A DNA stretch of 64,000 nt from Serratia plymuthica NBRC 102599 (GCF_001590925.1 NZ_BCTU01000021.1:62001-126000), one strand, 5' to 3'; shown: positions 8,610 to 19,683, counted from the stretch's first letter. Notes: generated by a model from the letters alone, not told the origin. A program made the numbers and translations.

Positions 8610-10040
8610 TTAACCACGCCCGTCTTTGATTGCCTTGATGATGTTAGTGGTCGACAGGCCGTCTTCAAAGTTCAGTACCTTGACGTCGCCGCCGTTGGCC
8701 CACACCTCGGCGCTGCCGGCGATCTCTTCAGGCTTGTAATCACCGCCTTTCACCAGCAGATCCGGCAGGATGTCGGCGATCAGACGCTGCGGGGTGTCTT
8801 CTTCAAACGGCACTACCCAGTCCACCGCTTCCAGAGCGCCAAGCACAATCATGCGGTTTTCCAGCACGTTGACCGGACGGGTTTCGCCTTTCAGACGTTT
8901 GGTGGACGCATCGCTGTTCACCGCCACGATCAGGCGATCGCCCAATTTGCGGGCATTAGCCAGATAAGAAACATGGCCGGCATGCAGAATGTCGAAGATG
9001 CCGTTGGTCATCACCACTTTCTCACCGCGCTGGCGAGCCTGGGCCACGGCAGTTTTCAACTGGGCTTCGGTCATCACGCCAAAGCCGGTTTCGGCACGGC
9101 CACGCACTGCGTTTTCCAGTTCGATTGGCGAAACGGTCGAGGTCCCCAATTTGCCCACCACCACGCCGGCGGCGGCATTAGCCAGGAAACAGGATTCCTC
9201 CAGCGTATTACCGGCGGCCAATGCGGCAGCCAACACGCCAATCACGGTATCGCCGGCACCGGTCACGTCAAACACTTCCTGCGCCAAGGTTGGCAGATGC
9301 AACGGCGCAATGCCCGGTTGCAGCAGCGTCATGCCATGCTCGGAGCGGGTAACCAGCAGCGCGGAAAGGTCAAAGTCCGCCACCAGTTTCATGCCGCGTT
9401 CAACCAGTTCGGCTTCGTCTTTGCAGTGGCCTACCACCGCCTCAAACTCGGACAGGTTTGGCGTCAGCAGCGTCGCACCGCGATAACGCTCAAAATCAGA
9501 GCCTTTTGGATCGATCAGCACCGGCACCTTGGCGGCGCGAGCCAGTTGGATCATGCTCTGCACCTGGCTCAATGCGCCTTTAGCGTAGTCAGACAGCACC
9601 AGCGCGCCAATGTGCGGCAGGGCCTGCTGGATGCGTTCCAGCATCGGCTGCGGATCGACGTTGGAGAAACCTTCTTCGAAATCGAGACGGATCAGTTGCT
9701 GATTACGCGACAGCACGCGCAGCTTGGTGATGGTCGGGTGCGTCGGCACCGAAACAAAATCACAGCGCACGTTCACTTCGTTCAGCTTGGCGCTCAGCGC
9801 CCGCGCCGCGTCATCAATGCCGGTCAGGCCCACCAGACGTGAGTTAGCGCCCAGCGAAGCAATGTTCATCGCCACGTTAGCCGCACCGCCCGGACGCTCT
9901 TCGATGGTATCAACCTTGACCACCGGCACCGGCGCTTCCGGTGAAATGCGGCTGGTCGGGCCATACCAATAGCGATCCAACATGACGTCACCCACCACCA
10001 ATACTCCGGCGCGGCGAAAATCAGGCAGCGTAACTTTCAT
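8610..10040 (-). CDS. hldE: bifunctional heptose 7-phosphate kinase / heptose 1-phosphate adenylyltransferase
   Basis: HldE makes ADP-heptose for the LPS inner core. The 476-residue protein has an N-terminal ribokinase-type kinase domain ([16 protein letters not shown] near residue 50; catalytic GAGDT near residue 265). The C-terminal nucleotidyltransferase domain, from about residue 340, contains [14 protein letters not shown] with the HxGH motif. The length is normal and both active sites look intact. It sits between glnE and yjeH on the same strand. Confidence 0.97.
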   Translation of the reverse strand: MKVTLPDFRRAGVLVVGDVMLDRYWYGPTSRISPEAPVPVVKVDTIEERPGGAANVAMNIASLGANSRLVGLTGIDDAARALSAKLNEVNVRCDFVSVPTHPTITKLRVLSRNQQLIRLDFEEGFSNVDPQPMLERIQQALPHIGALVLSDYAKGALSQVQSMIQLARAAKVPVLIDPKGSDFERYRGATLLTPNLSEFEAVVGHCKDEAELVERGMKLVADFDLSALLVTRSEHGMTLLQPGIAPLHLPTLAQEVFDVTGAGDTVIGVLAAALAAGNTLEESCFLANAAAGVVVGKLGTSTVSPIELENAVRGRAETGFGVMTEAQLKTAVAQARQRGEKVVMTNGIFDILHAGHVSYLANARKLGDRLIVAVNSDASTKRLKGETRPVNVLENRMIVLGALEAVDWVVPFEEDTPQRLIADILPDLLVKGGDYKPEEIAGSAEVWANGGDVKVLNFEDGLSTTNIIKAIKDGRG

Positions 10041-10133
10041 CCGATAACTCCAAAAAAGTCCAAAATTTTAGTGGCGCAGATATTACCACAGACGTCCGTA
10101 ATACCTGCAAAACGTATTGCGCAACCGGCCTTG

Positions 10134-12971
10134 TCAGCCCAGCCATTTCGCCCAGCTGGCGCGTACCTGCTCACGCTCGGCGGCGAACAGCTCACTGCTG
10201 ACCTTGCCGGAATGCTCTTGCAACGCCAGGTGATGGATCTCATCGCGCATGGTGACATAAGCCTGGGTCAGCGCGAGCGCTTCCTCTTCCGGCATGATGT
10301 CGTAATTGGCCATCAGTTCGAAAATGCGCACGTTATCCGACCAGCGCGTCAGGCGCGGCTCGGCGCCCGCATAGCCTAAGACCAGATATTGGGCGATAAA
10401 TTCGATATCGGTGATGCCGCCCTCGTCGGCTTTGATATCAAACAGATCGCGCTGCTTGCTGCCGAGGTGACTGCGCATTTTCTCGCGCATCTCGCGCACC
10501 TCCTTCCGCAAGGTTTCAGGATCGCGCGGTTTACACAGGATCTCACGGCGGATGACGTCAAACTGTTGATGCAAAGCCGGATCGCCGTGCACGATGCGTG
10601 CCCGCACCAGTGCCTGATGTTCCCAGGTCCAGGCTTCGTTCTGCTGGTAATCGGCAAACGCCTCGACGGTGCTGACCAACATGCCGGCGGCGCCCGAAGG
10701 CCGCAGGCGAGCGTCCACTTCGTACAGAATGCCGGACGAAGTGCGGGTACTGAACAGGTGCATCACCCGCTGCGCCAGGCGCAGATAGAACTGGCGACCA
10801 TCAATGCAGCGTTCGCCGTCAGTCATCACGTCCGGCGGGCAATCGAGGATAAACACCAGATCCAGATCGGAACTGTAACCCAGTTCCCAGCCGCCCAACT
10901 TGCCGTAGCCAATCACCGCAAAACCACGCCCTTCCCGCTCTTGCAAATGGGTTGGCTGGCCGTAGCGCGCCACCATGTCGCTCCACGCCTGCTGTACCAC
11001 CACGTCGATGATCGCCTCTGCCAGATAGGTGAGATGATCGCTCACTTTCATCACCGGCAGCGCGCCGGAGATATCCCCGGCGGCGATACGAAGTTGCTGG
11101 GCCTGCTTGAACTGGCGCAACGCTTCCAGCTTTTGTTCTTCGTCGTCTTCCGGAACCCGCAGCAGGTACTGGCGCAGCTCGCTGCGGTAGGCGTCCGGCG
11201 CCACCGGCTGATACAACGTCGCCGGATCCAGCAGCTCATCCAGCAGCAGCGGGTAGCGCGACAGCTGATTGGCGACCATCGGCGAAGCGGCGCACAGGCG
11301 AATCAAGTGGCTGAGCGCCGCGTGGTACTCCACCAGCAGCTCAAGATAGGTGGTGCGGGTTACAATGCTCAGCAGCAATTGGGTCAAACGCAGCAGCGCG
11401 GTCGGCGCATCCCGGCGCGGGCACACCTCGGCCAACAAACGCGGCATCAGTTGATCGAGCACGTCGCGGCCGCGCGGGCCAATGGTGCGTTTGTCTACGT
11501 CATGGCGGAATTCGGCAATGATACGCAGCACCTGCCTGCGCGCGTCTTCATCCAGATGCGGGGTCAGCGGCGCCAGTTCGTTCTCTTCCAGCGCGTCCTG
11601 CCACAGACTGTGATAGTGCTGATAATCGGGATCTTCGCCCACATCGGGGCTATCATCGCCAATCAGGTCGTTAAATACCGCCCTTACTGCCTGCATGTGG
11701 GTTTCCAGCGCCGCCAGCAGCGCCGGCCAGTCGCTGAACCCCATGCCCCAGGCCAGACGCGCCTGATCGAGCTCATCCTGCGGCAGCGTTTGGGTCTGTT
11801 GATCGGCAATCGCCTGCAGCAGGTTTTCCAGACGGCGCAGGAACAGGTAGCTGGCGCTCAGCGCCTGCGCCTGTTGCGGCTCCAGCAGCCCCAGTTCCCC
11901 CACCGCTTGCAATGTCGGCAGCAGCGAACGCCCTTGCAGCATCGGCTCGCGCCCGCCGCGGATCAGCTGGAACACCTGGGTGATAAATTCAATCTCGCGA
12001 ATGCCGCCGGCGCCCAGTTTGATGTTGTCTTTCAAGCCGCGGCGGCGCACTTCACGTGCGATCATCCCTTTCATGTTGCGCAGCGACTGGATCACGCTGA
12101 AATCGATATAGCGACGGAACACAAATGGCCGCAGGGTTTTGCGCAACTCCTGGCTGTAAGCGTCTTCAGACCCGCCCATCAGCCGCGCCTTTACCATGGC
12201 GTAACGCTCCCAGTCACGGCCCTGCTCCTGATAATAATCTTCCAGTGCGGCAAAACTCATCACCAGCGGACCGCTGTCGCCGAAAGGCCGCAGCCGCATG
12301 TCCACGCGATAGACAAAGCCGTCAATGGTTTGCTGGTCCAGCGCTTTGATCAGCCGCTGCCCCAGACGGGTGAAGAACTGGGCGTTATCCAGCTCACGCC
12401 GCCCGCCCTGGGTCTGGCCATTTTCCGGGTAGGCGAAGATCAGATCGATATCGGACGAAAAGTTCAGTTCGCCGCCGCCCAATTTCCCCATGCCGAGGAT
12501 CAGCAGCGGCTGCGGAACGCCCTGCGCGTTGCAAGGTGTGCCCCACTCGCGGCAACAGGTTTGGTACAGCCAATCGCGGGCGCTGACAATCAGCGTTTCC
12601 GCCAGCCCACTCAGTTGCAGCAGCGTTTCTTCCGTACTGCACAGGTTCAGCGCCTGCGCCCAGGCGATCCTCACCAGCGTCTCGCGGCGGAACAGGCGCA
12701 GCACGCGCATCAGTTGCGCTTCGTCACGCACCTCTTCCAGAGAGTCTTGCAGCCAGGCGGCATAGTGTTGCCACTCATTCGCCACCGGCGGTTGCTTACG
12801 CAGCGTCTCCAGCCATGCTGGCTGGTTGAGCAACATGTCGCTGACAAAGTCACTTGATGCTAAAACCCACTGTTCCTGACTGCTGAGCGCGCAATCCGCG
12901 CCCTGAGTTTCCTGAAAACGCTGCACGATGTTCTGTGCCTGAGCCTGTAACACGCATGAGAGTGGCAACAT
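10134..12971 (-). CDS. glnE: glutamine synthetase adenylyltransferase/deadenylase
   Basis: GlnE adds AMP to glutamine synthetase and removes it in response to PII and glutamine. The 945-residue protein has the two expected nucleotidyltransferase domains. The N-terminal one (deadenylylase) has [18 protein letters not shown]; the C-terminal one (adenylylase) has [18 protein letters not shown]. Both keep the paired Asp residues. Its stop lies 93 bases before hldE and its start 45 bases after ygiF, the same order as in E. coli. Confidence 0.97.
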   Translation of the reverse strand: MLPLSCVLQAQAQNIVQRFQETQGADCALSSQEQWVLASSDFVSDMLLNQPAWLETLRKQPPVANEWQHYAAWLQDSLEEVRDEAQLMRVLRLFRRETLVRIAWAQALNLCSTEETLLQLSGLAETLIVSARDWLYQTCCREWGTPCNAQGVPQPLLILGMGKLGGGELNFSSDIDLIFAYPENGQTQGGRRELDNAQFFTRLGQRLIKALDQQTIDGFVYRVDMRLRPFGDSGPLVMSFAALEDYYQEQGRDWERYAMVKARLMGGSEDAYSQELRKTLRPFVFRRYIDFSVIQSLRNMKGMIAREVRRRGLKDNIKLGAGGIREIEFITQVFQLIRGGREPMLQGRSLLPTLQAVGELGLLEPQQAQALSASYLFLRRLENLLQAIADQQTQTLPQDELDQARLAWGMGFSDWPALLAALETHMQAVRAVFNDLIGDDSPDVGEDPDYQHYHSLWQDALEENELAPLTPHLDEDARRQVLRIIAEFRHDVDKRTIGPRGRDVLDQLMPRLLAEVCPRRDAPTALLRLTQLLLSIVTRTTYLELLVEYHAALSHLIRLCAASPMVANQLSRYPLLLDELLDPATLYQPVAPDAYRSELRQYLLRVPEDDEEQKLEALRQFKQAQQLRIAAGDISGALPVMKVSDHLTYLAEAIIDVVVQQAWSDMVARYGQPTHLQEREGRGFAVIGYGKLGGWELGYSSDLDLVFILDCPPDVMTDGERCIDGRQFYLRLAQRVMHLFSTRTSSGILYEVDARLRPSGAAGMLVSTVEAFADYQQNEAWTWEHQALVRARIVHGDPALHQQFDVIRREILCKPRDPETLRKEVREMREKMRSHLGSKQRDLFDIKADEGGITDIEFIAQYLVLGYAGAEPRLTRWSDNVRIFELMANYDIMPEEEALALTQAYVTMRDEIHHLALQEHSGKVSSELFAAEREQVRASWAKWLG

Positions 12972-13016
12972 AGTGAATGATCCGTCCTGCGGCCTGCGCC
13001 TCGCAGGCCGGCTTGA

Positions 13017-14324
13017 TTAGCGGAGCGCGCCGTTTAACCAGAATGGCGCATGCGATAAGGCCTGTTTGCGGGTGGCTTCGTACCAGCCCTGACGCCGTTC
13101 AGCCACCGCCAGCTGCAGTTCGCGCCAGCTTTCGATATACGGGCCGGTTTCGTCGTCCGGATACGCGCCCGACAGCAGAATAAATGCCGAGACCTGGCGC
13201 GTCAGACGCGGCAGCTGTTCTTCATACTCGTCGTCATTGAGCGTGCGGGTGAAGGCTTCTTTCAGCTCGGCGGCGCTGCGCCCCAGCATAATGTCGCTGA
13301 AACGTTTGAAGGAACCGTCCAGCTTGGTCTGTGCTTTTGCGTCGATAAATGGCCGCCAGGCGCCGGTCACCAACCACGATGTGAGCGCCAACTTACATTG
13401 CAGGTATTCCGCGCTGTAGCACAGCAACTGCGGTTTGGTGGTCTTATCAACCAGCAGCGGCTCCAGGGCAGTTAGCCGGGCGCGCAGATCGGCGCTGGCC
13501 TTGCGCGGCACCAGGCCGCCGAAGATAACCAGTGCCTGGCGAATCAGAGCAATCGCCTCCATCACCGAACGGCGAGCCTGGTTATCACCGCGCAACCACA
13601 GTTCTTCGTGGTATTGCCAATGGCTCAGCCCCAGTTCAAAGCTGGCAACCATCCCCTGCTCAACGCTGGATTTGGCTGCCGGCTTCAATACCGCCAGCGG
13701 GTGGCGCTCGCGCGGGAGGTTGCCCTGCGCCAAATGATAACCGCGCGCCGCCTTGCTCAGGCTGCCCTGACGCAGGCCGCCGTGTTCTGCCAGCGCGTTC
13801 GCCAACGCCAGCAAATCGGCGGTGTTGCCTTCTTTAAGCTCCAGTTCGATCTCGCACAGCGCTTCGTTCAGTTCACCCGCGCTCACCTCGCCCTGGTCCA
13901 GACCAACCTCAATCTCGCTCTTACCGTAAGTGACCACCCACTTCTCACGCACGAAATCGGTGCGGAACAGCGGTTGCAATTGCTGCTGCAGCGCCTGGAT
14001 GTCGCAGCCCTGTGGCCAGATATCCGCCGGGAACAAATCCAGCGCCAGCTCGGGCTTGGCGATCGCCACGTTGTATTCCGGACGCTGATGCAAACCCGCC
14101 ACCACCTTGCCGGCGGTTTTGATGGTCATTTCGTAACTGTCGTCAAAACCGCGAATGCGCAGCCCCATATCATGGCTGCGCAAAAAATTGTCGGCGGTTT
14201 CAAAGTAAATATTGGTCAGCTTTTGCGGCGCCGAATGCTGATGCGGCCAGGCGGCCAGTTGCTGCGGCAACGCGGCGACGGCATCCGGGGTAGCAATAAA
14301 TTTCAATTCTATTTCAACGGTCAT
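13017..14324 (-). CDS. ygiF: inorganic triphosphatase YgiF (CYTH-CHAD)
   Basis: The N-terminal CYTH domain (about residues 1-200) begins with the ExExK motif EIELKF and hydrolyses tripolyphosphate in E. coli. The C-terminal CHAD domain (about residues 215-435) is rich in His, Arg and Lys and is thought to bind polyphosphate. At 435 residues it is the family length. It is the first gene of the leftward ygiF-glnE-hldE-yjeH block, divergent from ygiM. Confidence 0.94.
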   Translation of the reverse strand: MTVEIELKFIATPDAVAALPQQLAAWPHQHSAPQKLTNIYFETADNFLRSHDMGLRIRGFDDSYEMTIKTAGKVVAGLHQRPEYNVAIAKPELALDLFPADIWPQGCDIQALQQQLQPLFRTDFVREKWVVTYGKSEIEVGLDQGEVSAGELNEALCEIELELKEGNTADLLALANALAEHGGLRQGSLSKAARGYHLAQGNLPRERHPLAVLKPAAKSSVEQGMVASFELGLSHWQYHEELWLRGDNQARRSVMEAIALIRQALVIFGGLVPRKASADLRARLTALEPLLVDKTTKPQLLCYSAEYLQCKLALTSWLVTGAWRPFIDAKAQTKLDGSFKRFSDIMLGRSAAELKEAFTRTLNDDEYEEQLPRLTRQVSAFILLSGAYPDDETGPYIESWRELQLAVAERRQGWYEATRKQALSHAPFWLNGALR

Positions 14325-14603
14325 AAGTCTTTTACACCAATAAGTTACGCGTTCGCGTCAGCCTTCACGGCGGCGAGCTCTGCCTGCCACGCTCTGCCCG
14401 ATGACGCACAGTTGCCGTTATCTTACCGCGATTCCCGGCGCCTTAACCCTGCTAACTGCAGAAAAAACCTGTTACGTTATAAAACGCTGCGCAACTCACA
14501 GAATCTGCCACAGTAAGATAGTTCTCATTCCGGTTTTTGCGTTGCGTCGTCAGACTGAACGCTCTACTATCGTTCCATAAATTCACACAGAAACGATGAA
14601 CTA

Positions 14604-15224
14604 ATGCAGAAATTACGCCTAATTTGCCTTGCCGTGCTGAGCTTCAGCATCACTTGGGGCGCACATGCCGAAGATAAGCGCTATATCTCCGATGAATTAA
14701 GTACTTACGTCCACAGCGGCCCAGGTAACCAGTACCGTATTGTCGGGACTCTGAACGCCGGTGAAGAAGTCGCCCTGTTGAGCGTAAATGAAAGCACCAA
14801 TTATGGCCAAATCCGCGATCCGAAAGGCCGCAATATCTGGATCCCGCTCGATCAACTCAGCCAGACGCCAAGCCTGCGCACTCGCGTACCTGCGCTGGAA
14901 CAACAGGTGAAAACCCTGACCGACAAGCTGGCCAATATCGACAACAGCTGGAACCAGCGCACAGCGGAAATGCAGCAAAAAGTGGCTGCAAGCGACGGCA
15001 CCATCAGCGGCCTGCAGCAGGAGAATCAAGATCTGAAAAACCAGTTGGTCGTAGCCCAGAAGAAGGTTAACGCGGTTAACCTGCAGCTCGACGACAAACA
15101 GCGCACCATTATCCTGCAGTGGTTCATGTACGGCGGCGGCGTCGCCGGCGTTGGCCTGCTGCTCGGCCTGCTGTTGCCGCACCTGATCCCGCGTCGCAAG
15201 AACAGCAATCGCTGGATGAACTGA
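14604..15224 (+). CDS. ygiM: YgiM, TIGR04211 SH3 domain membrane protein
   Basis: The 206-residue product has a signal peptide (residues 1-22, ending AHAEDKR) and a bacterial SH3 domain (about residues 25-90; YVHSGPGNQYRIVGTLNAGE). A periplasmic coiled coil (about 95-165) is followed by a C-terminal membrane helix (GGVAGVGLLLGLLLPHLI) and a basic tail. Function is not established. In E. coli it precedes cca as it does here, but a strong terminator separates the two in this window. Confidence 0.92.
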   Translation: MQKLRLICLAVLSFSITWGAHAEDKRYISDELSTYVHSGPGNQYRIVGTLNAGEEVALLSVNESTNYGQIRDPKGRNIWIPLDQLSQTPSLRTRVPALEQQVKTLTDKLANIDNSWNQRTAEMQQKVAASDGTISGLQQENQDLKNQLVVAQKKVNAVNLQLDDKQRTIILQWFMYGGGVAGVGLLLGLLLPHLIPRRKNSNRWMN

Positions 15225-15249
15225 TTTCAGTATCGTTCAGTTTGAGATT

Positions 15250-15273
15250 GGCGCCTGCGGGCGCCTTTTTTAT
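15250..15273 (+). terminator. rho-independent terminator between ygiM and cca
   Basis: Perfect arms GGCGCC and GGCGCC (self-complementary) flank a TGCG loop and are followed by six T residues. It lies 25 bases after the ygiM stop and implies that cca has its own promoter or depends on readthrough. Confidence 0.85.
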
Positions 15274-15345
15274 TGGCTTCGGCACGGCCCGGCTAATTGA
15301 GGTAATCTGGTCAACAGAGTCCCAGAATCATGCAGGAGCATAATA

Positions 15346-16590
15346 GTGAAGATCTACCTGGTCGGCGGCGCTGTCCGCGACAGTTTACTTGAGATACCGG
15401 TTTTCGACCGCGACTGGGTGGTGGTGGGCGCTGCGCCTTCAGAACTGCTGGCGCAGGGGTATCAACAGGTCGGTAAAGACTTCCCGGTGTTTCTCAACCC
15501 TGAGACCCATGAGGAATATGCGCTCGCGCGCACCGAGCGTAAATCCGGCCAGGGGTATACCGGCTTTACCTGCTACGCCGCGCCGGATGTGACGCTGGAA
15601 GAAGATTTGCAGCGCCGCGATTTGACCATCAACGCCATCGCTCGCGGCAGCGACGGTGAGCTGATAGACCCTTTCCACGGCGTGGCCGACTTGCAAGCGC
15701 GCGTGCTGCGCCACGTTTCGGATGCCTTCGGTGAAGATCCGTTGCGCGTGCTGCGCGTGGCCCGTTTTGCCGCCCGCTTTGCTCATCTGGGCTTTACCCT
15801 AGCCCCGGAAACCGCTGAGCTGATGCGCTACATGGCGCGCAGCGGTGAATTGGCGACGCTGACCGCCGAACGGGTATGGAAGGAAACGGAAAAAGCGCTG
15901 CAAAGCCAGAGCCCGCAAGTGTATTTCCAGGTCCTGCGCGACTGCGACGCGCTGGCGATACTGTTCCCCGAGATTGACGCCCTGTTCGGCGTGCCGGCCC
16001 CGGCCAAGTGGCACCCGGAGATCGACACCGGCATTCATACCCTGATGACGCTGGCTATCGCCGCCCAGCTCAGCCCTGATGTCGACGTACGCTTCGCGGC
16101 ACTGTGCCACGATCTCGGTAAAGGGCTGACGCCACAAGAACTCTGGCCACACCATCACGGTCACGGCCTGACCGGCGTTAAGCTGGTCGAAGCATTGTGC
16201 CAACGTTTACGGGTGCCCAACCCGGTGCGCGATTTGGCCAAACTGGTGGCCGAATACCATGATCTGATTCATACCGTAAGCAAGCTGCGTCCGGAGACTC
16301 TGCTGAAGCTTTTCGATGCGATAGACGTCTGGCGCAAACCGCAGCGGCTGGAACAGATGATCCTGACCAGCGAGGCGGACGCACGCGGCCGTACCGGCTT
16401 TGAAAACAATCCCTACCCACAGGGCGACTATTTGCGCCAGGCTTTCCAGGTGGCAAATGCGGTCTCGGTAAAAGAGGTGGTCGCCAGCGGCCTGCAGGGG
16501 CTGGCGATCCGCGATGAGCTAAAACGCCGCCGCCAGCAGGTACTGGCCGACTGGAAACTCACCCAGGATATCCCTCTCGATCAGGCATAA
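15346..16590 (+). CDS. cca: multifunctional CCA-adding tRNA nucleotidyltransferase
   Basis: Cca builds or repairs the 3' CCA end of tRNAs. The 414-residue class II enzyme shows GGAVRD (residues 7-12), the catalytic DRDWVVVG pair of Asp, the [11 protein letters not shown] basic motif, and [16 protein letters not shown]. The C-terminal HD phosphohydrolase domain has CHDLGKG and HHHGHG, which adds phosphatase/phosphodiesterase activity as in E. coli. The start codon is GTG at 15346, after AGGAG. Confidence 0.97.
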   Translation: MKIYLVGGAVRDSLLEIPVFDRDWVVVGAAPSELLAQGYQQVGKDFPVFLNPETHEEYALARTERKSGQGYTGFTCYAAPDVTLEEDLQRRDLTINAIARGSDGELIDPFHGVADLQARVLRHVSDAFGEDPLRVLRVARFAARFAHLGFTLAPETAELMRYMARSGELATLTAERVWKETEKALQSQSPQVYFQVLRDCDALAILFPEIDALFGVPAPAKWHPEIDTGIHTLMTLAIAAQLSPDVDVRFAALCHDLGKGLTPQELWPHHHGHGLTGVKLVEALCQRLRVPNPVRDLAKLVAEYHDLIHTVSKLRPETLLKLFDAIDVWRKPQRLEQMILTSEADARGRTGFENNPYPQGDYLRQAFQVANAVSVKEVVASGLQGLAIRDELKRRRQQVLADWKLTQDIPLDQA

Positions 16591-16617
16591 AAAAACCCCG
16601 CGAAGCGGGGTTTTTTA
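16588..16617. terminator. bidirectional terminator between cca and uppP
   Basis: The arms AAAAACCCCG and CGGGGTTTTT surround a CGAAG loop and overlap the cca stop codon region. It serves the convergent cca and uppP genes. Confidence 0.9.
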
Positions 16618-16630
16618 TTGACGCGGTCGC

Positions 16631-17455
16631 TTACATGAAGACCATGTAAACCACGGCGGCAACGATAAAGCGGTAGATGGCGAACGGCACAAACGAGATG
16701 CGCTTAATCAGCGACAGGAAGGTCTTAATCGCAATCAGCGCCACCACGAAAGCGGTCGCAAAACCGACGGCAAACATCGGCAGATCGCCCATCGTCAGAA
16801 AGTGCAGGCTCTTGTACAGATCCAGGCCGCTGGCGCCAATCATCATCGGCACCGCCAAAATAAAGGAGAACTCAGAAGCCGCATAACGGTTGACGCCCAC
16901 CAACATGCCGCCGGCAATGGTGGAGCCTGAACGGGAGAAGCCCGGCCACAGCGCCAGACACTGGAAACAGCCAATCATAAACGCCTGACGGTAGGTGATG
17001 TCATCCAGCCCTTCCGCACTCGGTTTTTTCGGCTTCAGCCATTCCGCCGCCAGCAGCAGCAAACCGCCGACCACCAGCGCATACATCACGTTCTTTGGCT
17101 CGAACAGCGATTTAATGACATCGTGGAACACCAACCCCAGCACCACCGCCGGGATCATCGCCAGCAGGATATGGCCCAGTTTTAACCGCCCTGCGGTCTT
17201 GCCTTCGTGCTCTACCGGCTTGCCGCCAAAGTGAATGCCGATCAGGCCGAACAGACGGCGCCAGAACATCACCACCACCGCCAGAATCGACCCCAGTTGA
17301 ATAATGACTTCAAAGGTTTTGGCCTTGTCGCCGGTAAAGCCCAGCCACTCGCCCACGATAATCATGTGCCCGGTAGAGGATACCGGCAAGAATTCAGTTA
17401 ACCCTTCGACCACCCCAAGAACAAACGCGATAAACAGTGAATGCATGTCCGCCAT
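16631..17455 (-). CDS. uppP: undecaprenyl-diphosphatase
   Basis: UppP (BacA) dephosphorylates undecaprenyl diphosphate to recycle the lipid carrier for peptidoglycan and O-antigen, at the inner membrane. The 274-residue polytopic protein carries the family motifs [14 protein letters not shown] (residues about 17-30) and PGFSRSG. Its length is normal. Raised levels give bacitracin resistance in E. coli. Confidence 0.97.
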   Translation of the reverse strand: MADMHSLFIAFVLGVVEGLTEFLPVSSTGHMIIVGEWLGFTGDKAKTFEVIIQLGSILAVVVMFWRRLFGLIGIHFGGKPVEHEGKTAGRLKLGHILLAMIPAVVLGLVFHDVIKSLFEPKNVMYALVVGGLLLLAAEWLKPKKPSAEGLDDITYRQAFMIGCFQCLALWPGFSRSGSTIAGGMLVGVNRYAASEFSFILAVPMMIGASGLDLYKSLHFLTMGDLPMFAVGFATAFVVALIAIKTFLSLIKRISFVPFAIYRFIVAAVVYMVFM

Positions 17456-17489
17456 GTGTTTCGCTCACCCTATAAATTTGCGACTACCA

Positions 17490-17527
17490 ATATAAAAAAG
17501 CGGCAGTGTTCAATACATTGCCGCTAA
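17490..17527 (-). terminator. rho-independent terminator of folB
   Basis: On the leftward strand AGCGGCA and TGCCGCT form a perfect 7-base stem followed by six T residues. It lies about 60 bases after the folB stop. Confidence 0.8.
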
Positions 17528-17586
17528 AACAATTCTCAGGTTCAGACCAGGTTAACGGTCTTTAGTTGCACGCGTATGACAGGAAG

Positions 17587-17946
17587 TCACACCGGCCGGG
17601 TACCACGTTCAATAATGACCCCAACCCGGCTGGCGTGTGCAACTGCGCCCGGTTTGCTGACCTTAATACGGACCCACGGGGAATTGAAGCGCTGGAGTAA
17701 AATTTCAGATATTTCCTCTGCCACCCGCTCCACTAACGCAAAACGATTCGGTTCCACGTGCTGGATGATGGCTTCGCTGATATCGGCATAGCTCAGACAG
17801 TCGTTCACATCATCGCTGGCAGCGGCCTGGCGGTTGTCCCAGCCCATTTCGATATCGAACACCAGCTTCTGGCGAATGTTTTGTTCCCAATCATAAACGC
17901 CAATGGTAGTAATAACGGTAAGCTCTTCAATAAATACGATATCCAT
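17587..17946 (-). CDS. folB: dihydroneopterin aldolase
   Basis: FolB converts 7,8-dihydroneopterin to 6-hydroxymethyl-dihydropterin and glycolaldehyde in folate synthesis; it can also epimerise. The 119-residue product has [20 protein letters not shown] at the start, [10 protein letters not shown], and the late [12 protein letters not shown] with the conserved Lys. The start is ATG at 17946; the codon before it is GTG, so 17949 is also possible. It is divergent from plsY, as in E. coli. Confidence 0.95.
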   Translation of the reverse strand: MDIVFIEELTVITTIGVYDWEQNIRQKLVFDIEMGWDNRQAAASDDVNDCLSYADISEAIIQHVEPNRFALVERVAEEISEILLQRFNSPWVRIKVSKPGAVAHASRVGVIIERGTRPV

Positions 17947-18053
17947 CACGTCATTCTCTGTTTTTGGCCTTGCCGGATACCACTTCCAGCGGAATATGCG
18001 TATTATCCATAGATGTTGCTAGTAAAACGACCATTATTAAACGGAACCGCGTT

Positions 18054-18692
18054 ATGAGTGCTACCGCGCTTGGCATGATTATCTTCGCGTATCTGTGTGG
18101 CTCAGTTTCCAGTGCGATCCTGGTTTGTCGGATCGCCAGGCTGCCCGATCCGCGTGAACATGGCTCAGGGAATCCAGGGGCCACCAACGTCCTGCGCATC
18201 GGCGGTCGCCTGGCGGCGGCAGCGGTGCTGGTGTTCGATATTCTCAAGGGAATGCTGCCGGTTTGGCTGGCGTACAAGCTTGAAATACCACCGCTGTATC
18301 TGGGCCTGACGGCGATCGCCGCCTGCCTGGGGCATATCTATCCGGTATTCTTCCATTTCCGCGGAGGTAAAGGCGTGGCGACGGCCTTTGGCGCCATCGC
18401 GCCGATCGGTTGGGATCTTACCGGCCTGATGACCGGCACCTGGCTGCTGACCGTGCTGCTTAGCGGTTACTCCTCGCTGGGCGCAATTATCAGCGCCTTG
18501 ATTGCCCCGTTTTACGTTTGGTGGTTCAAACCGCAGTTCACCTTCCCGGTAGCGATGCTGTCTTGCCTGATTTTGATGCGGCACCATGACAACATCCAAC
18601 GCCTGTGGCGTGGGCAGGAAGGGAAAATCTGGGACAAGTTCCGCAAGAAAAAAGCGGATGCGGCGGATCAGGAAGAAAAGAAAGAATCGTGA
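18054..18692 (+). CDS. plsY: acyl phosphate:glycerol-3-phosphate acyltransferase
   Basis: PlsY makes lysophosphatidic acid from acyl phosphate and glycerol 3-phosphate at the inner membrane. The 212-residue protein has five hydrophobic segments and the three family motifs: [11 protein letters not shown] near residue 37, the glycine-rich [12 protein letters not shown] near residue 100, and the FYVWWFKPQ stretch. The tail is highly charged ([14 protein letters not shown]). I chose the ATG at 18054 from the MSAxAxGM family start; a longer frame upstream is not conserved. Confidence 0.95.
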   Translation: MSATALGMIIFAYLCGSVSSAILVCRIARLPDPREHGSGNPGATNVLRIGGRLAAAAVLVFDILKGMLPVWLAYKLEIPPLYLGLTAIAACLGHIYPVFFHFRGGKGVATAFGAIAPIGWDLTGLMTGTWLLTVLLSGYSSLGAIISALIAPFYVWWFKPQFTFPVAMLSCLILMRHHDNIQRLWRGQEGKIWDKFRKKKADAADQEEKKES

Positions 18693-18696
18693 AGTA

Positions 18697-18722
18697 AAAG
18701 GCCGGAAATTTCCGGCCTTTTA
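18697..18722. terminator. bidirectional terminator at the plsY / islet border
   Basis: The sequence AAAAGGCCGGAA/TTCCGGCCTTTT is a perfect 13-base-arm palindrome four bases after the plsY stop. It ends plsY rightward and the unknown gene ending at 18726 leftward, and it marks the left border of the islet. Confidence 0.85.
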
Positions 18723-18725
18723 CAA

Positions 18726-19001
18726 TCACGCTTTAACTTTTACAGGATACTTTGACGTATTACAGACGCCCTCAAGTTCCGGTAAACATTCAGCCATCTT
18801 CAAGGCAGGCGCAGCTCGAACCATCGCCGTGTATAACTCACTTTTCGATGCGCTGATTTTTTTACCACGAGGAGTAATGGCCATGGTTTTCACGCCGTTA
18901 CCATCCTCAATAACTAGCGTATAACCTTCTGCGGTTACAATAGTAGAAACCACTTTGTAAGGGGATTTAGGTGTTTTGACTTTAGTTGTTTGACTGACCA
19001 T
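18726..19001 (-). CDS. unrecognised small protein, islet gene 2
   Basis: I do not recognise this 91-residue protein. It begins MVSQTTKVKTPKSPYKVV, is basic at the N terminus, has a central beta-rich part (TAEGYTLVIEDGNGVKTMAI) and two Cys near the end. I chose ATG 19001 because AAAAGGAG lies 7 bases upstream; an in-frame ATG at 19049 would add 16 residues but has a poor ribosome site. It is 51 bases after islet gene 1 on the same strand, so the two are likely one transcript. Base composition is visibly more AT-rich than the neighbours, which suggests transfer. Confidence 0.7.
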   Translation of the reverse strand: MVSQTTKVKTPKSPYKVVSTIVTAEGYTLVIEDGNGVKTMAITPRGKKISASKSELYTAMVRAAPALKMAECLPELEGVCNTSKYPVKVKA

Positions 19002-19052
19002 ACCTAACTCCTTTTTGCATAGGTTGTTACTGCTTTTATTATTGCTCATATT

Positions 19053-19622
19053 TCACTCACCATCAACCAAAGGTAGCTGAAGCGTCGAGAACCATGCCGA
19101 AAGCTCATCGGCTGAGCGATACAGTATTAACTTTGCCCCACTGGTGATATCGACAAATTGGTGCCGATTGATATAGTAATCAGCGACTCCATCGTTAACC
19201 GGAAACATCAATCGCACCCCTGTCCCTTCAGTATCAGCCAAAAAAAAGACAATAGTGACAAGTGCATAGGTCAACATCCTTCCTTCAAGCACTGAGCCTT
19301 CTGGAGAGAAATTTTGCAACATGTTAACGTTCAGAACCTGCTCTGCCTGAATATAATCACACGCACAGGCCCCTGCCGGTCGGTCCATTGCATCCAAAAG
19401 CTTGAAAGCAAAATTGAACGCTTCGTCATCATCTAAAGAAGCGTTCACCGTTTCCCAGGGCAACCTCTTTTCCTCTGGTAAATTACGAACCATCGCCATA
19501 CACCATTCCAAATCTTGTTGGCTCAGCGTATTTGCAACAAGAGGCAAGCCCGTATCGAGAAAATATCGATTGGTTGTGTCAATGGCGTCAGCTCCATGCT
19601 GACGTATTGAGATATTTGGCAT
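19053..19622 (-). CDS. unrecognised acidic protein, islet gene 1
   Basis: This 189-residue protein matches no family I can name. It is acidic (DDDEAFNFAF, GVADYY, final LVDGE) and has an aliphatic stretch around residue 115 (MLTYALVTIVFFLAD) that may be a buried core helix or strand. There is no signal peptide. I chose ATG 19622 since GGATGGA precedes it; ATG 19637 would add five residues. It lies about 60 bases after tsaD on the same strand and may be read from the tsaD transcript. Base composition is lower in GC than tsaD and plsY. The tight pairing with islet gene 2 suggests a two-component function, which is inference only. Confidence 0.7.
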   Translation of the reverse strand: MPNISIRQHGADAIDTTNRYFLDTGLPLVANTLSQQDLEWCMAMVRNLPEEKRLPWETVNASLDDDEAFNFAFKLLDAMDRPAGACACDYIQAEQVLNVNMLQNFSPEGSVLEGRMLTYALVTIVFFLADTEGTGVRLMFPVNDGVADYYINRHQFVDITSGAKLILYRSADELSAWFSTLQLPLVDGE

Positions 19623-19683
19623 TTTGGTTCCATCCATTAATGCAAAATCTGATTCAGAACAATGTTGGTTTACTGCCGTTTTT

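Noticed and set aside
10389-12857. Open frame of over 800 codons on the plus strand
   Set aside because: It is exactly antisense to glnE, has the composition of a mirrored high-GC gene and shows no family motif.
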